Assembly (NCBI GenBank): GCA_029706075.1
Contig: JAINUG010000007.1
Location: 5,333,501-5,397,500, forward strand
From: Aldrovandia affinis
Lineage: Eukaryota; Chordata; Actinopteri; Notacanthiformes; Halosauridae
DNA length: 64,000 nt
Direction: 5' to 3'
Numbering within the stretch: position 1 is the stretch's first letter; the number at the start of each line of letters is the position of its first letter. Below, piece by piece: positions 11,101-25,500 of this stretch. A program made the position numbers and the translations under genes. The notes under the pieces were generated by a model. That model had not been told where the DNA came from. It worked only from the letters and a program-made list of their open reading frames with translations, and made no database searches.

Positions 11101-14100
11101 TGTAAATTTCAGGGCTTATGCCATTGCTGTTCTAGGATGGAATAGTTGTGAGGACTGGCACTGACTCAGGTGGTGGATAAGACCTTGCTTAAGAGGGCAT
11201 ACAGAGAATCTTGGTGCTGTTGCGCGATGCCTGTAAAAACCTACCTAGAGCCAGGTGTGTAATCAATTAATCAATTTATTATAGGTTTTTAAAGTTTTCT
11301 AGAGGGCATAATACATTTTAAAAATATATGATAATTTCCTTGACCCTGCGAAAAGGTGGCCGAAAGACAGTCATGGAAAATTGTGGCAAAGAAAACACAC
11401 AGGACAGAACAAGTGAAGGCTCCTAAATGAAATATCCATCAGTTCACTACTTAAATTGCTCATAATAACGATCCATCAACTAGTGTACCCTTACCTGCAA
11501 GTGACAAGCATACAAAATAGTTGAAAGATGTTTGGCATGGATTCAAACTAACTGCAATGCGCTTCATCCTAACTTTTATCTCACTCCTTGAAGGCCCCCT
11601 CTCTAATTTGCCCCTCTGTGCGTTGACCCGTCCTCTTGGCACGATTAACTCTGAACGCACGGGAGGTGATTGACCCCTATGGTGTGAGCAAGGCAGGTTC
11701 TCCACCAACCAGAACCAACAGGAATTCACAGTTTATCTTTGAATTCTTAACCCAAACAGAGGTACAGTAAATAGCCCTGTCTGTTTGTACATACAGCAGA
11801 AAGGAAATCAATAGGGGATGCCTCAGCGTTCTCGGAATCAGAGAGCGTGACGGATCAATATGGGCCCTGAAGATGTGCATCTGTGCGTTGAACTTTAAGC
11901 TGTGCCTCTGTCAGGTAGCGAACCCCAGGTGCCCTGAGTGACTGGATCACCATCGCCCAGCTTGGCTTGATTTCTCTCACGTCGTGTGGATGTGCTGACA
12001 GTTGCAACCCCACAGATAAATCTGTTCTGTACCCGTGGACCAGCCCACGACCCCGCCCCATGACCACTTGTGCCGTACGATTCCAGCATGGAAGTGCACG
12101 ATGGGATTCTTTCCTGCAATTTCTAACACCTGGTCATGTTCGTAATTGTAGACCTGTCCCGTCACTACAACGTCCTCCTTCAGTTTGGGATGGAGCAGGC
12201 AAGCACATGGTCTCCCCCGAAGTGTGTACTGCCAGCCGCCGTTTCTTTTCTGTCTGCTCTCTTTTAGCAGGGTGAGCTCCCCGTCGTGGCAAACAAATGA
12301 TTTGTTGCATGCAAGCTTTGGTTTGGGGGTTGTATTAGTCTGTGGGGCCAAATTTGTGGAAGCACTCAGCTCTGTAACTGTCACCACAGTCATGACCCTA
12401 TATGGCTGTCATAAGAGTAAAAGGCCTGGAGTGGATGGACACCTTTTTCAACACATTTAGAACACTCCAAATGTTCTGTCCTTTGACAAAGACCGTCTTC
12501 CTTCGAGGAAGTATCTCAGGAAGGAAACACGTTTTCTCACAATTCATGAAACAAAAAGGGTGAGATTTTAGGGTGAATTAATGCATGTGTGTAACTCATA
12601 GCCCTGCCCCCCCCCACCCCTCCAAAAAGGCCCCAAAATTCTCCAGCATAAGTCAAACAAACGATCCTGACATCCTACAGCTCACACAGAACTTTCTCTC
12701 TGTATTTAGTGTTGCGTCTTAGCAGCAGGCTGTTTATGAGTATTTAGCAGGGGAGCGCATCAATTACTGATGATCAGGCTTGCAACCTTGTGACTAGTTA
12801 CATATACACTACCGGTAACCTAAACTTTTTTCTTTGAACCTCTGGCAGTTTACCGCTTACCTTTGTACCATTTCAGGTTATTCACTGGACTAGAACTGCT
12901 TAAATTTAAGTGAAAACTGGAAAATGGGGGTGTTCTAAAACCTTTGACCGGTAGTGTACAAATGACACTGTTATTACTGTGGTTACTGTTATTTACATGA
13001 CTCTCTTTTAATATTTCAGATACGCCATGGCCCTGTACAACAAGCACGTCTGCCCTGTGGATAACTGGTAGAGTATTCCCTCATTTCTTAACGCTGTGTT
13101 CTGCTGACATAGTCAAAGATGTTATCACCGTCTCCTTTGGCTCTGAGTGAACCGATGGGAAACGCATTGTCTTTTGCAGTGACCTTCACTGTAGTTGTGA
13201 CTTCTAACCACTGCCTCTTGTTCAGTCATCATAGGTCTCAACCCGTCAGCATTAGGTTGAGACCCATGTTAACTTCTCAACATTAACGTGCTTCATTAAC
13301 AAGCACACCCATCATCAGAATACTCCAAAGTTGCCTCTTGTGTCTCACATTGCGTCATCTTTATTCGCATCACTTTATAGAATGTAGATAAGCTCAGTTT
13401 AGGACAAATGTAATGATTAGTTATAGATAATGATCAGATAAGAACACACTGGATGCAGAGAAATCACTCGGGTTACCTACCGCACTGTCTTTCAACACAA
13501 TGGACAAAAACTGGAGAACAAACTTCAGAAAACTGCTTCTTCGTGATCATTTAGTACCGCAGAATCTGCACAGGTCACATGAGCAAATCTTTATGTTATC
13601 AATTTTCAGTCATGTGTGCAGCCATGGGAAAAGGGTACAGTTATGCACAAGTTGAAATCGGTGAATATAGGTAAATGCACACAAATAATGTCATATATCA
13701 CCAGATATATAAAACTAGATTTTGTCCGGCAAGCTAAACATACAGACAACCTAGGCAAAGACTTGATGCATTTGATTACAACTGGTATCAAATTAGTTAT
13801 AGCACGTAAACGCTTTCTAACCATACTTCTGCATACCTTGTTACCAAAAGGGGGTAAAGATGGCACTATTTTGTGAGCACACAAAAATATGGAACAGGCC
13901 TGAAATTTGTTTCACCTAGGAGTGTTCCTATCAATCAGTCAGTCAGCTAGCCTACAAGACACCGAGGCTGTCCAGAGTGACATGAAGCTGACAACAATAA
14001 GTTCATACAATTGCTGAAGAAATTTTATACCAGTAGTTTTTGGCAAAATAGTAAGATTAATAATGTTAATCCTAAACATTAAAATGCACACACACAATTA

Positions 14101-17100
14101 ACAACTACACAGGCAAAATCCAGCCCATTCCAACAGTGAAGGCTACTGCTTCACATGCCTGAAACACCTAAAAGGCCTAATTGAGGAGAATCTGCTGTTG
14201 GTGCTGATTATTGCTTTAGTCAATTGTGGAAAATAAACAGAAATAAATTGAGAGAAATTATTGGGGTAGAGGTAAAATTTCAGCCGCCCCTATTTCCAGG
14301 TCACCAGCCGCAAGGGCTCCTGTTGATCGATCTTAGTTGCACTATTGAATTTAACTGGAAGGAAAATGTATTTTAGATTACATATATGAACGAGTCTTTC
14401 TTCATTCATTCAGCGTGTGATGTACAGTATTTGTTACACCCATGTTAGCTGTGTTTGCCTTATAGGGTCACACAGAGATGGAGTTGCATGTATGTATACT
14501 GAAACATTTGTCTAACAAGTATAGATGCACCGATCGATCGGCCTCTGACCGGAAATGGCCGATTTTCAGCTGATCGGCCTCAATCGGTGACTTGATCCCG
14601 ATCACTCCACATAGCCGATTCTGTGCGCGGTTGGCTCCTCGCCCCCTCTTTTTCACGTGACGTGCGCGCACCCGTGAGCCAATGCAGACAGATCAGATGA
14701 GCGCAGCGCTGAACACGCATCAACCAGAGTTTCCCGGTAATTGCCGGGTTTTTACCAGGAAAATCTGTTGAAGTCCGACATATTTAAATCTCTCCGGTCA
14801 TAATGTACGGTGAAAATAATTCCCTCTAAGCACAATTTGAATTGTATTAAAACAGGCTAAAATTGTATTTCCACATATCCTTCTATTAAAAGGAATCTTC
14901 ATTTTTTAATGAATGTGTAGGCTATAGGCTAGCCTATGCGATGAACAAAATAATCGTTACATTTGTTTCATTGTTGCGTCACTCTGATAAAGCGCGCTCG
15001 GATTGAATGCCGTAGCCTGGCTAACCACCATCAGCGAAATCTATCCCGAGTGGGACAAACTGGCCAAGGTAGCCTGCTTGATCCCCGTCTCCAGTGTGCC
15101 AGCAGAGAGGTTCTCTCTGTAGAACCGAATCAAAACAGCGCAGCGAAGTCGCCTGGGGAGGACAAGGTCGCAAGGTTTATGCGCATTGCAAGCTGTGGAG
15201 AGACACTTGGCACCTTTGATTTTAAGTGGGCAGCTGCACGCTTCACTGCTGCGAAAAAGCGTAAAAGAAGTAAAATCATATGAGCCAGCAATAGGTTATT
15301 TTATGGTTTGTTTTCAAATAGTTTTTATTCAATTTTATTTTATCTGAGAAAAGGTCTGTAGCGAACGGAAATTATTTGATTTCAAGTCGGCAGCAGCACG
15401 CCGTAATTAAAATGTTATGAGCCAGATAGGCCTACATGTAGGCTAACTTTTTGTTCGTTTGCAAATAGTTTTTATTCTGTTTTATTTTATATGAGAATAT
15501 GTAGGCCTAAGGCTGAAGTGTTTACGTGTTGCCCCAACGAACGTAGGCTAGCGTAATATTTATTTATTTATTTTTAAAATAGCGTTATGCACGTGAGTCT
15601 ATTGACGGGACTTATTTTATTTGGAATATAATGTATAAGCAAAAGTAGCCTACTTTTCAATAAAAAATAGCGTTTCCACTATCAAACAAACTCAGAAACA
15701 GTCTCTTTTCCAATTACTCCTAGTTTGAAACATTTTTATCTAGGCTTTGAAGCTAGTTAAAGTCGTAGTCGTTAGGCTACCTGACTCACGCAAATAACGA
15801 AATTCTGTTGAAATGCGGCTTGTTTCAATGCTTTTGACAAGCTCCGCAACTGAAACATCCACCCTTATATCGCTACAAGTGTTTTCCATTGCACTATATA
15901 GAATTGGGATCTACTCTAATCCACCTCTAGCAAACAAATTAGTCTAGCGCATCATAGGTTCGAACTAAAATATGGGGAGGAGGAAAGAACAAAATGTAGG
16001 CTATATTTTATTTATTTTAATTTGTATTTTGATGTTGCACCTGTTTTCTTTTGGAAAAGTAAATGTGCATAGTAGCTAGCTGTGCACTGGATTCTCTTTT
16101 ATTCATCATTGAATTTAATTTGCACAAAAAGAAAAGCTCTGTCCAGTAACCTGGAACACTTTTTTATTTTGAAATGTGTTTTAGTGAGACCTACCTCATG
16201 CTTCTGACCTACCTCAGAATTGTCAATCTTAATTTTCTATTAAAGCAAAGTTACAAAAATGTTTGTGTAAGTTGTCAATTATTGTTTTTAGGAAAAAAAT
16301 CGAATCGGCCAAAATCGGTATCGGCAAGTCAGACTAATCAAAAATTGGAAATCGGAATCGGCCAAGAAAATCGCAATCGGTGCATCTCTACTAACAAGTA
16401 TAAGGTTGTGGAACATAACTATGGTAATTAAAAATACCATGGCACTTATTGAAAGAGTCAAGCATTAACTGCCAGTGTCCTTGTACAATTCCCAAATGGG
16501 CTTTCTCAATGTGGCCATGTAATCATACTCCCTACAGTTGATTAGCTACTCAAACCTTTGCACTCCCTACCCACCTTGTTTACCTAGTTCATCCCTGTGA
16601 AAGGGAAATTAATTAAATGACCTTCGTGGATACATGCATTATAAAATAATTTGGTTAGTATTATTTGGGCCCTATAACTGCAGGTTTGAGCCTCAGCAAT
16701 GCAATTAGCCCACTGTGACTGGGAGTCCACAGTGGCAGGACACAACAAGCCTCTGCTGTAGTACTGTGTGGCCTGCAGGATGTGAAATAGTCACTGGCAC
16801 ATAGGCCAGGATTGAGCACACAGGCCAGTGGGTTGGGCACACAGGCTAGTGGATTGGATACACAGGCCAGTGGTTTGGAGGAGCTTCAGCTGCAGTGCTC
16901 CTGGTGCTCGTGTGCAGGCGGCACAGTAGTAACCCAAGAGACATGACTGGCGATTCTAAATTGGGGGGGGGGGACGAAAGTTTGGAAAATGCGTGTGAAT
17001 TTTTAAGGGAAATGTTAAGAGTCTCATGGTTCAGCGTATTCACGTCATCCATTGTCAAGGATGTGCACAAATCCAGACCCTTCGCGTCCTCTGGGGCATA

Positions 17101-18892
17101 TTGTTGGCTGTGTTTGTTTGCTCTGCACCTCCCACCCTTGAGAACCTCCCAGAAGGCTCTTTAAACGAATCCCTCCCTGTCACAATGCAAACTGTCACCT
17201 CCACCTTGCGTCCCCTCTTAAAAAGCCAAACCAAAACATGTTATGCCTCCACTGATGCGGAGCAGTGTCAGTAGCTTTATGGGCAAAATTTATGGCTCGA
17301 ATAACTTCCACGGTGTCTGCGTTCACGATTCGTTTCAGTGGCTCTATGCTGCCTCATCAAGTTACTCAACAGCCAAACAGAGAGTCATAATTCTAACAGA
17401 TTAACTGGAGGAGAGCAAAACCACTTCACCTCACACACACACTTATTCAAAACAAACCTAATGGAGAGAGGTTTCTCGGTGTAGAGACGGACGGAGGAAT
17501 CGAATCGTCCTACATGCTTGACTTGAGCCCGCGGTTCCCACAGTAACATTACCCCCTCCGCCTTTTCTGCCTAGATCCGTTACACCGAGAGGAGCATAGT
17601 CTCTCTGTGGATTGATCCAAAGAGATGGATTAAAAGAGATGGGGACAAGGATAATGTCCAGGTGATTTATAGAGCGTGAAAGACTCCCAAGAGAGAGAGA
17701 AATATTGCTTGAGAAATTGATGGACAGAAAGGTGGGGAGAAAGAGAGTGGGTGAGGGAGAGTGCAAGATTCTTCAGAATACATTCAGGTGTGGGAGAGTG
17801 AATTATGTGGCATGTCCAAAGCAAACCTAGATTACAATTCTCAAAGTGTCCGTGAACAGAGAAAAAAATCAGCTCATCCTTAAACTATCCAAAGAACAAG
17901 CAAATATCTGTTTTCCTGGCTGCCATTTTCAGAAATAAGAGTGTGCCATGGAACCATATTGCCATACCTTTCGCGAGGGCCGCAGTGATCGCTGAACTGT
18001 CAAAGCAGCAGCAGTCAAAAAAGCATTGCTCAACCGTTGTGGTGATACGGGCGGTTTTGTGAAATGCCACCACAGGTTAATTTTGTCTTGGGAATAACCG
18101 TGGCGGTTTGCTGTATGTGCGTGCACATGTGGCTCTGACAGATTAACCCGAGTGTGTCACAGTTCGGTTTGCTTTCGTGGAGATGCGTAACTGGAAGCGG
18201 GTCCTTGCTTTCGCTCTCTGGTGTGACCCACCCTGAGGGTTCAACGCCCCGTTGTCCCCCTGGTTCTCAGTCTGGCACAAACCATCAGATTCCTGTCTGC
18301 ACAGAACGCCTCGTGGAGCACTCTCGTTTAGCTCAGTGGCCCACTTTGATCTTCACTTACAAGTCTCGACCCTCTCTCTCTTTCTGATTTGATGTGATTT
18401 GATAATGCTAACCACATCACATCATATAAATAACTCTGAGAGGATATAAAGTAAATATGTAAAAACTATCAGGATAAAAACAAGACTTATTTCCACTGTG
18501 GTGCTGAAGCAAGATAATGGCATTGACTCTTGCTCAAGTTCGAATTCAATTTGCTTTATTGGCATGACAAGTATACGCTGTATTTCTTCAACACAGCAAC
18601 TTAACAAACACAACAAAATAATTCACTCTGTTGGACTGTTTCTGCCTCTTTCTACTGAAAAGTGGACAGTTGCTGGTTTTAAAAACGTCTTTGTTTCACC
18701 CCTCTGCATTTAATCGTGAATGGAATTCTGAAAGGGAATTACCTATCTGTGCTGTGTGCCGTGTCTTCTGATTCATGAAGGAGAAGTGGTGTAGTGTTTT
18801 TCACAGTAGGACTGTAGGAACCTGTAGTACTCTGTGACTCCGCAGCTGAAATCTCTTTGTGTCTGTCTGTCTGTCTCTGTCTGTCTCTGTGT

Positions 18893-18985
<93 letters not shown>

Positions 18986-20385
18986 CAGGGTGTATAATCA
19001 GTCCTGTGAAGATAAGCTGTCCCTACAGAGGGGTCCTGTGCTGTGCTGCACTCTGGACAACGTGCCTCTCATCAGGTCAGTGTCCCGGCTCTGGGAAGAG
19101 ACCTCCAGACGCGCCGTCGCACACCTGTACTCGCCTGCATACGCACATACGTACACTTGCACACGCCTGCACGCACCACAGCACGCCACCATACACCATG
19201 TACCTGTACACACTACCGCACACTGGGTTGCACCATCACATGCCAGCTCAACCATAGCACACCCACATACACTTGCATACGCCTACACGCACCACACACT
19301 GCCACACACCTGCTCACATACCACACACCACCATGTACCTGTACACACTACCGCACACTACATTGCACCATCACATGCCTGCTCAAACCATAACAAACCT
19401 GCATGCACTTTGCATACATTGGCACACACTACCACACACCTGTGCACAGCACCACACACACTTTGCCACGCCACTCCCCCAATGCAGCCCGAATTGATCA
19501 TTTTGTGTGTGATCATGCAGGTGTGCACTCACGTAGTTATGCACCAGCACACTTTTAAGATGCTATAAAATAGTGTGATATAATAGTATGAACAGATTTG
19601 TGTTGTCCTTAGATTATTGGGGGATGGGCACGCACTCAAGTGAAGTTTGATTGGCACCCACAGAGAAACAATTAAAATCAAGCTCTGGAGTGGAGCCAGC
19701 CAATGGCAGCATAACCAAGATGCCCTGGCCACAGGGGGGTATGGGGGTCATATTTCAGTGAGGCCTCAGAGCCCCTCAGAACACACAGTTACCTCAGGTT
19801 AACTTCTTCATGATCCATGACAGAGGTGACCCGTGGGCCAAGGAGCCGACCATAAGCAACTCACTGTGGGGAGAACCCTTCACTCTGCTTTTGTCTGTGG
19901 TCCTTGTCTGCGCTTTGTGTGTCTTTGTGCTTCCCCCCCCAACTTCACACTAAAGTTCTCAATGAAGATTTTAAACAAACCTGGTCACAGCCCCCAAAAA
20001 CCATCAGTGCCTCCTGGTCATTGTTTTTTCATGACCACGCCCCTACCACCATGTAGTGATGTAGTGATGTTGTGACAGAGACGGGTGGAGGGCGACAGCC
20101 TGTTTTCTGAAAACAGCGCAGAGAGGGGATGTTTCTGCCTCTTGTCTGCAGTTTAGAGGTATTCGATGGGCCCATGCTTGCCTGGTGGACAGAGGAATTC
20201 CCCATTAGAAAGGATCAAGCTGCACCCTCTGACGGGAAGAGGGGTTCTGCCTTGCTTTCGTTTTCTCAGCAGTGCTTTGGAATGTCGTAGGAGAGCTTAA
20301 GGATGTGAATAGTCAATGTTATATTTCCTGTGGGATGGTCCCTTTGTGAAAGTAGGTACACCTATGTGTCTATGTGTATATTCAT

Positions 20386-20425
<40 letters not shown>

Positions 20426-20568
20426 ATGTGTATATGTGTGTGTACATGTGCAAATTTGTGTGTGTGTGTGTGTGTGTATTTGTGTGCGTGTTCGTGTGTA
20501 TATATTTGTGTGTGTGGGTATATGTGTGTGCGTGTTTGTGTGTATATATTTGTGTGTGTGGGTATATG

Positions 20569-20603
<35 letters not shown>

Positions 20604-22450
20604 TGGCCGCTGTTGCAGACAGGGCTGAGGTTTTGTTTTGTCTGCGGCTCAGACGTCCCACATACAGATGCTGGAGCTGTGGCAGTGTTAAGTAGGTGAA
20701 AGGTCAGCTGATGACAGGGGCTGGCTGGTGCAGTGTGATACACGAGGGAAAGACCCCAAATCTTACCCTTGAGACCCGGATCAATGCAGCCCTCTTGGAG
20801 AGCTCACTGAGAGCCTTTCCTCACCAGTGACACCCTGTGACAGATATGGGAGGAATTAACCCCACCCACCCCCTGTCTGAAAACTAAAGCACGTGGTTCC
20901 TAGGGTCAGTGTTAAAAGTGTTCTCCAAGGTCATGCAGGGTTGCTCTCAGAATAATAAAAAAAAGAAACCACATGGATAGTGTTTGGTAGGGAAAATCAG
21001 CATAGGATGTAGTGTAGTGTGCCCAACCAGACATTTTCCCTGGGTTCAGTTTGCAAACACCTGTTCCACTTGTTCCAGAGAGCTTGAGCAGGCTCCAACA
21101 CGCTGCATGTCAAAGGATGACATTATATTCGAGTAAAGATTGGCTTTCAGAGAACTACCCTAAGTGCCCTTGAAGACTTGCACATCCTTGTTCTTTAACT
21201 CCTTTTTCAACCTCTTCGATGTTCATCGTCTGTCCACCGTTCTCACTCCCTCCCTGTGTTGTGTTGCAGTAAGTGTGGCACCCTGCCCCCAGAGAGCTGC
21301 TTCTTCAGCCTGATCTGCAGCACCGGCTCCTTCATGGGTGAGTGTCCCGCCGCTGGTCTGCGCTGGAAACGCATCCCGCCATCCCTCATGCACCAGTACA
21401 GGGCCATCGGTGCTGGGTGTCAGATCGGAAGATCAGATGGGTCGTTGGTTCAGGTCCACATTCTTGCTCTCTCAAACTGCCATGGTTAGAAAAGGGGCCT
21501 TGGGTGGTGTAGCGGTAAAGGCATTCGTCCAGATTGCAGGTTGCCCACTGCGGCCGCAGTTCGAAAACCTAGCTGCGCCAGTCCGGCTCTGGCCGGCGAT
21601 TGGCTGACTGCCCCAGAGGGAGGGGGGAGGGAGAGCCGGCACGAGAAGCCCGAAAGGCGTCCCTGTAAGGGAAAAACTGGCTTGACCCTGAGGGCGGGCG
21701 GGGCATAGAGGAAATAGAGGGTACAATTGGCCACCAAATTGGGAGACAAATGGGGGGAAAATCAGAAACAAACAAAAAAAGAAATGTAGACATGTGGAAT
21801 GGTGTCAGGTCCAGCGTTGTTGGAGCCATGTGACCTGCCGGGTTTTGGAGACGTGTCAAGTGAGATGCCCCTGGGGTGCCCCTGAGCGAGGTGCACAAAA
21901 CAAATTCCTGAACGTAAGCGTGCACCATGTGGGTTGTCTGGGACGAATGTGTTTGCTAGGTAAATAGTGTAAAAATGGCCCACTCAAATCCATCCTAAGT
22001 ACACTTACCATTCCAATCCTTCAGGGCACAACAGTTTGACCTGGTTTTCAGAAATTCTCTCCTTTGCATTATCTGAAAGTGTTTTTGTAGCCATTTATAT
22101 TTCCTATGTAATGGCTCTATAACCATTTTGCAATTTTTTACCTTGTGAGACATAATCATTCATAGAATTTCGTTTTGACAGGTGGTTGGTTATGACAGTT
22201 TATGGCAATCGGTCAATTCTTATGACAGCAAGGCACAAGCTGACGGGCATAACTTCATGTTGACCTCCGTGAGCAGTTAAGATCCTTCTATTCTTATGTC
22301 AAACTTAATGAAGCATGTGTTTTTATCTGTTTAAAGATAAACGTTTCCTCATTGTGATGTTAAGATTCTAAATTAGGAATGATGTTAAGATTCAGAGATG
22401 GATGACAATGTGTTATTGACAATGGAATGACAGTACCAAAGGGTTTTACT

Positions 22451-22510
<60 letters not shown>

Positions 22511-25500
22511 CTATGTAAGGCAGCTCTCTTGGACAGGCTCAGAAGTGCCTCCTTGTTCATTAATTACAGTTGAGAGTAGGAGTTGTGGGTCTGCCGTGAC
22601 TGCCGCACTGTTACTCATGAGGCCTGGGCGAGAGCTGCCTTCCCCATCCTATCCGAGACGTTTGGCTGGTTGCTTTTCCCAAACATTATGGGCCATTTTA
22701 GTGGAATAGACCGCTTCAGTGGAAAAAGTTTTTTTATATTTTTTATTTTCTCATTCCTTTGGGGCGGGAACGGAGTGCCAGGGGACAGGCCCGCCTCCGA
22801 TGGAAATGCATCTGTTTGAAAGCACAAGGATAAACAGGGAAAAAAGGGAATGTTTATGCTGGAATCGGTCAATGGACATGTGAGTTGGCACTACTCTTGG
22901 TGCTCAACCGATCTCCCCCCCATATTCCCTGGCTCACCCCTGGATGGACCTTCAGCGGCCACACACCCCTGGAAGAATCCGCCCCGGAGCGCTCGCAGCC
23001 CCCTTTACGGGAATGGCTATTTCGGCTGAATGTCACAAGAGACCCAAGAGAGCTCGGGCATTGGGTTTTCCTCATTTTGAGAACTTCCAGATTTCTTATC
23101 CCCCCCACACCGTTTTTGGGAAGGTAGATTTGCCTATATTACTTAGGCCATGTTAACCATAACGACGGATGAATATAATTTCCCCTGGACATGAAATGAT
23201 TGCTTTACAAGTGTTTTCTTTCCGTCTCTTGCCATTGTTCAGTTCAGATTTCATTCATTCAGATAAAGGGCTCTTGTAGTGGTTCTACGACAAAGCTAAA
23301 CCCAGAGAAAGTGTTTGGATGTAGCCAAAAATGTATGCCGTTCATCTTCCAGTACTTACTGAGTCTTTTTCCCAGAAAACTTTGAATGAATCACAAACTC
23401 CACTTGGAGATGCATGTGAAATGATAGTTACAGAGTTACAGCGCCGATGCTTCTCTGAGAGCACGCTCGGGTGGCAGCTTATCTGTAAAGGGACGGGGTT
23501 GAAAGTGAACAATTAAGGCCTGTTTGAAAACAGTGTGAGGAAGGACAAACACGGTCAGGAACAACCGAAAGACCTTTAAAAAATAAAGTATGATCCTGCA
23601 AGCTCGCTGAAAGAGGAAGAGGCCATGCAGGGTTGAGGCCTTCATGACCCGGTGCAAATTCTGCTATGAAATCATCCACCGCCATTGGTCAACCATGACC
23701 TTTACCCAGAGGGTTGCCCCTGGGTCAGGTGGTCCACTGAAGGGACGTCTTTTTTGTTTTCATAGACAGTGGTTGGGGGACCTGGGGTGGGCACCCCGAA
23801 ACAGGAGCTTTGGCAGAAGATTGACCTTCAGGAACGTATTGTGTTTCACCCGGGGCGGAGGGTAGCAGGACAAGAAGGCAATGCAGTGTTCTTTTCTTTT
23901 TTCACATGGTCCTTATGCAACAACCTTATCAACTAGGTCCCGCTTATCCACTGACCGGGGCTTTTGTTTAAACGGCGGGGGGTCTTGTTTTTGTTGGGTG
24001 GCAGTAAGAATGACCCTGCAAAAGGAGCGCCGAACCCAACACAAAGTGCAAATGGTTACATAAACCATGCTCCTTGCCCTCCTTGCACGATAGCTACATT
24101 TAAACAACCACAAACCACTTGTACAAAACTGGCAAGTCCACACACTTTTCTTGTGAAAGAAGTGCACCCTCACAATTCCTTACATGTTAAAAGAAAGCAA
24201 TACAAACAGACAAGTAAGTGCCAAAATGAAGGAAATACCAACTTAAAGTGTCTTAATAGGGCGTTGGGCTACCGTGAGTTGCTAGAACAGCTTCAATGCA
24301 CCATGCCAAAGATTCTACAAGTGTCTGTAACTCTATTGGAGGGATGCACAATTCTTCCACAAGAAATTTGGTGTTTTGTTGATGGTGATCAACAAAGAAA
24401 TGAGACCAACCCCATCAGGATAGAAAATGCATCACCACAGGATGAAGGTTTACCTTCCTCTCTAAGGTGTTGAGGGGACCTAAACCATGCCAGGAAAATG
24501 CACCCCACACCATAACAGAGCCGCCAAAACCCTTCACCTTGGGAAATGAACTATCTGACCTGTAGTTTGATTTTGGCGTGCACTACACATGTTGAGAACA
24601 GGGGGAAGGATGATTCTATGACCATATGACTTTTTTCCACTACTCAGTAGACCATTGCCTGTGTTTTTTTACAACTTTACTCACAAACATGCATTTTTAC
24701 GTGTAATAAGGAGTTTATGCACTGCAACTCGACCATAATATCCCATAGTACAGTTCTTGATGGATTGTTCTTGTTGAAGTTGCCTGCTCATGCCCTAGAT
24801 TGATATTTGCAGTCAACTGATTCAGAGTTGCTCGTCTGTTTTGCCTTGCATCTCAAACCAATGCAGGGTCATCACAGTTGAGGAGTATGCGCTTTCGACC
24901 ACAGTTGCCCCTAGGTGATGATTTCCCTCAGATTTCCATGCCAACATCACCATAGCGACAGTGAAACATCAGCAAGTTGAGCAGTCTTCATCACTGAAGT
25001 TCCTGCCTAACGTGCTCCAACAATCCCCCCTCATTAAGATATCTTCTTCTAGCCATGGTAGACAAAATAATGGGCAACTGGGCCTGCCCAGCATTTTTAT
25101 GCATGACCCAAAGCGTGATGGGATGTTAATTGCTTAATTAACTCAGGAACCACACCTGTGTGGAAGCACCCGCTTTCAATATACTTTACATTAATCATTT
25201 ACTCAAGTGTTTCCTTTATTTTGGCAGTTACCTGTACCTGTACATGTACACATGCGTATTACAAAGATTTGTAACAGGATCGTAAGGTACGTGGGAGCAG
25301 GAGAGGCAGGTGAAGAGGGGACAAGGCTACCAGACTGTTGTTATCTTCTAAACTCATCGATCTTTGGTCAGAGTTCTCAAAGGTTATTGACTCTTTTTTT
25401 TCCACAGAGGCACAAAGAACCTTTACACAAAGAACCTTTACAGGTCCACGGTGTGAACTCTGACCTCTGGTCATGGATTGATGATGTCATGCTTGTAGAA

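Noticed and set aside
18834-19568. 244-codon open frame with poly Val-Cys, then His/Thr-rich repeats
   Set aside because: It is a by-product of the TG tract and CA-rich tandem repeat; the real exon 3 is read in a different frame.
20297-20743. 148-codon minus-strand His-Thr repeat frame
   Set aside because: Translation of an interrupted TG microsatellite.
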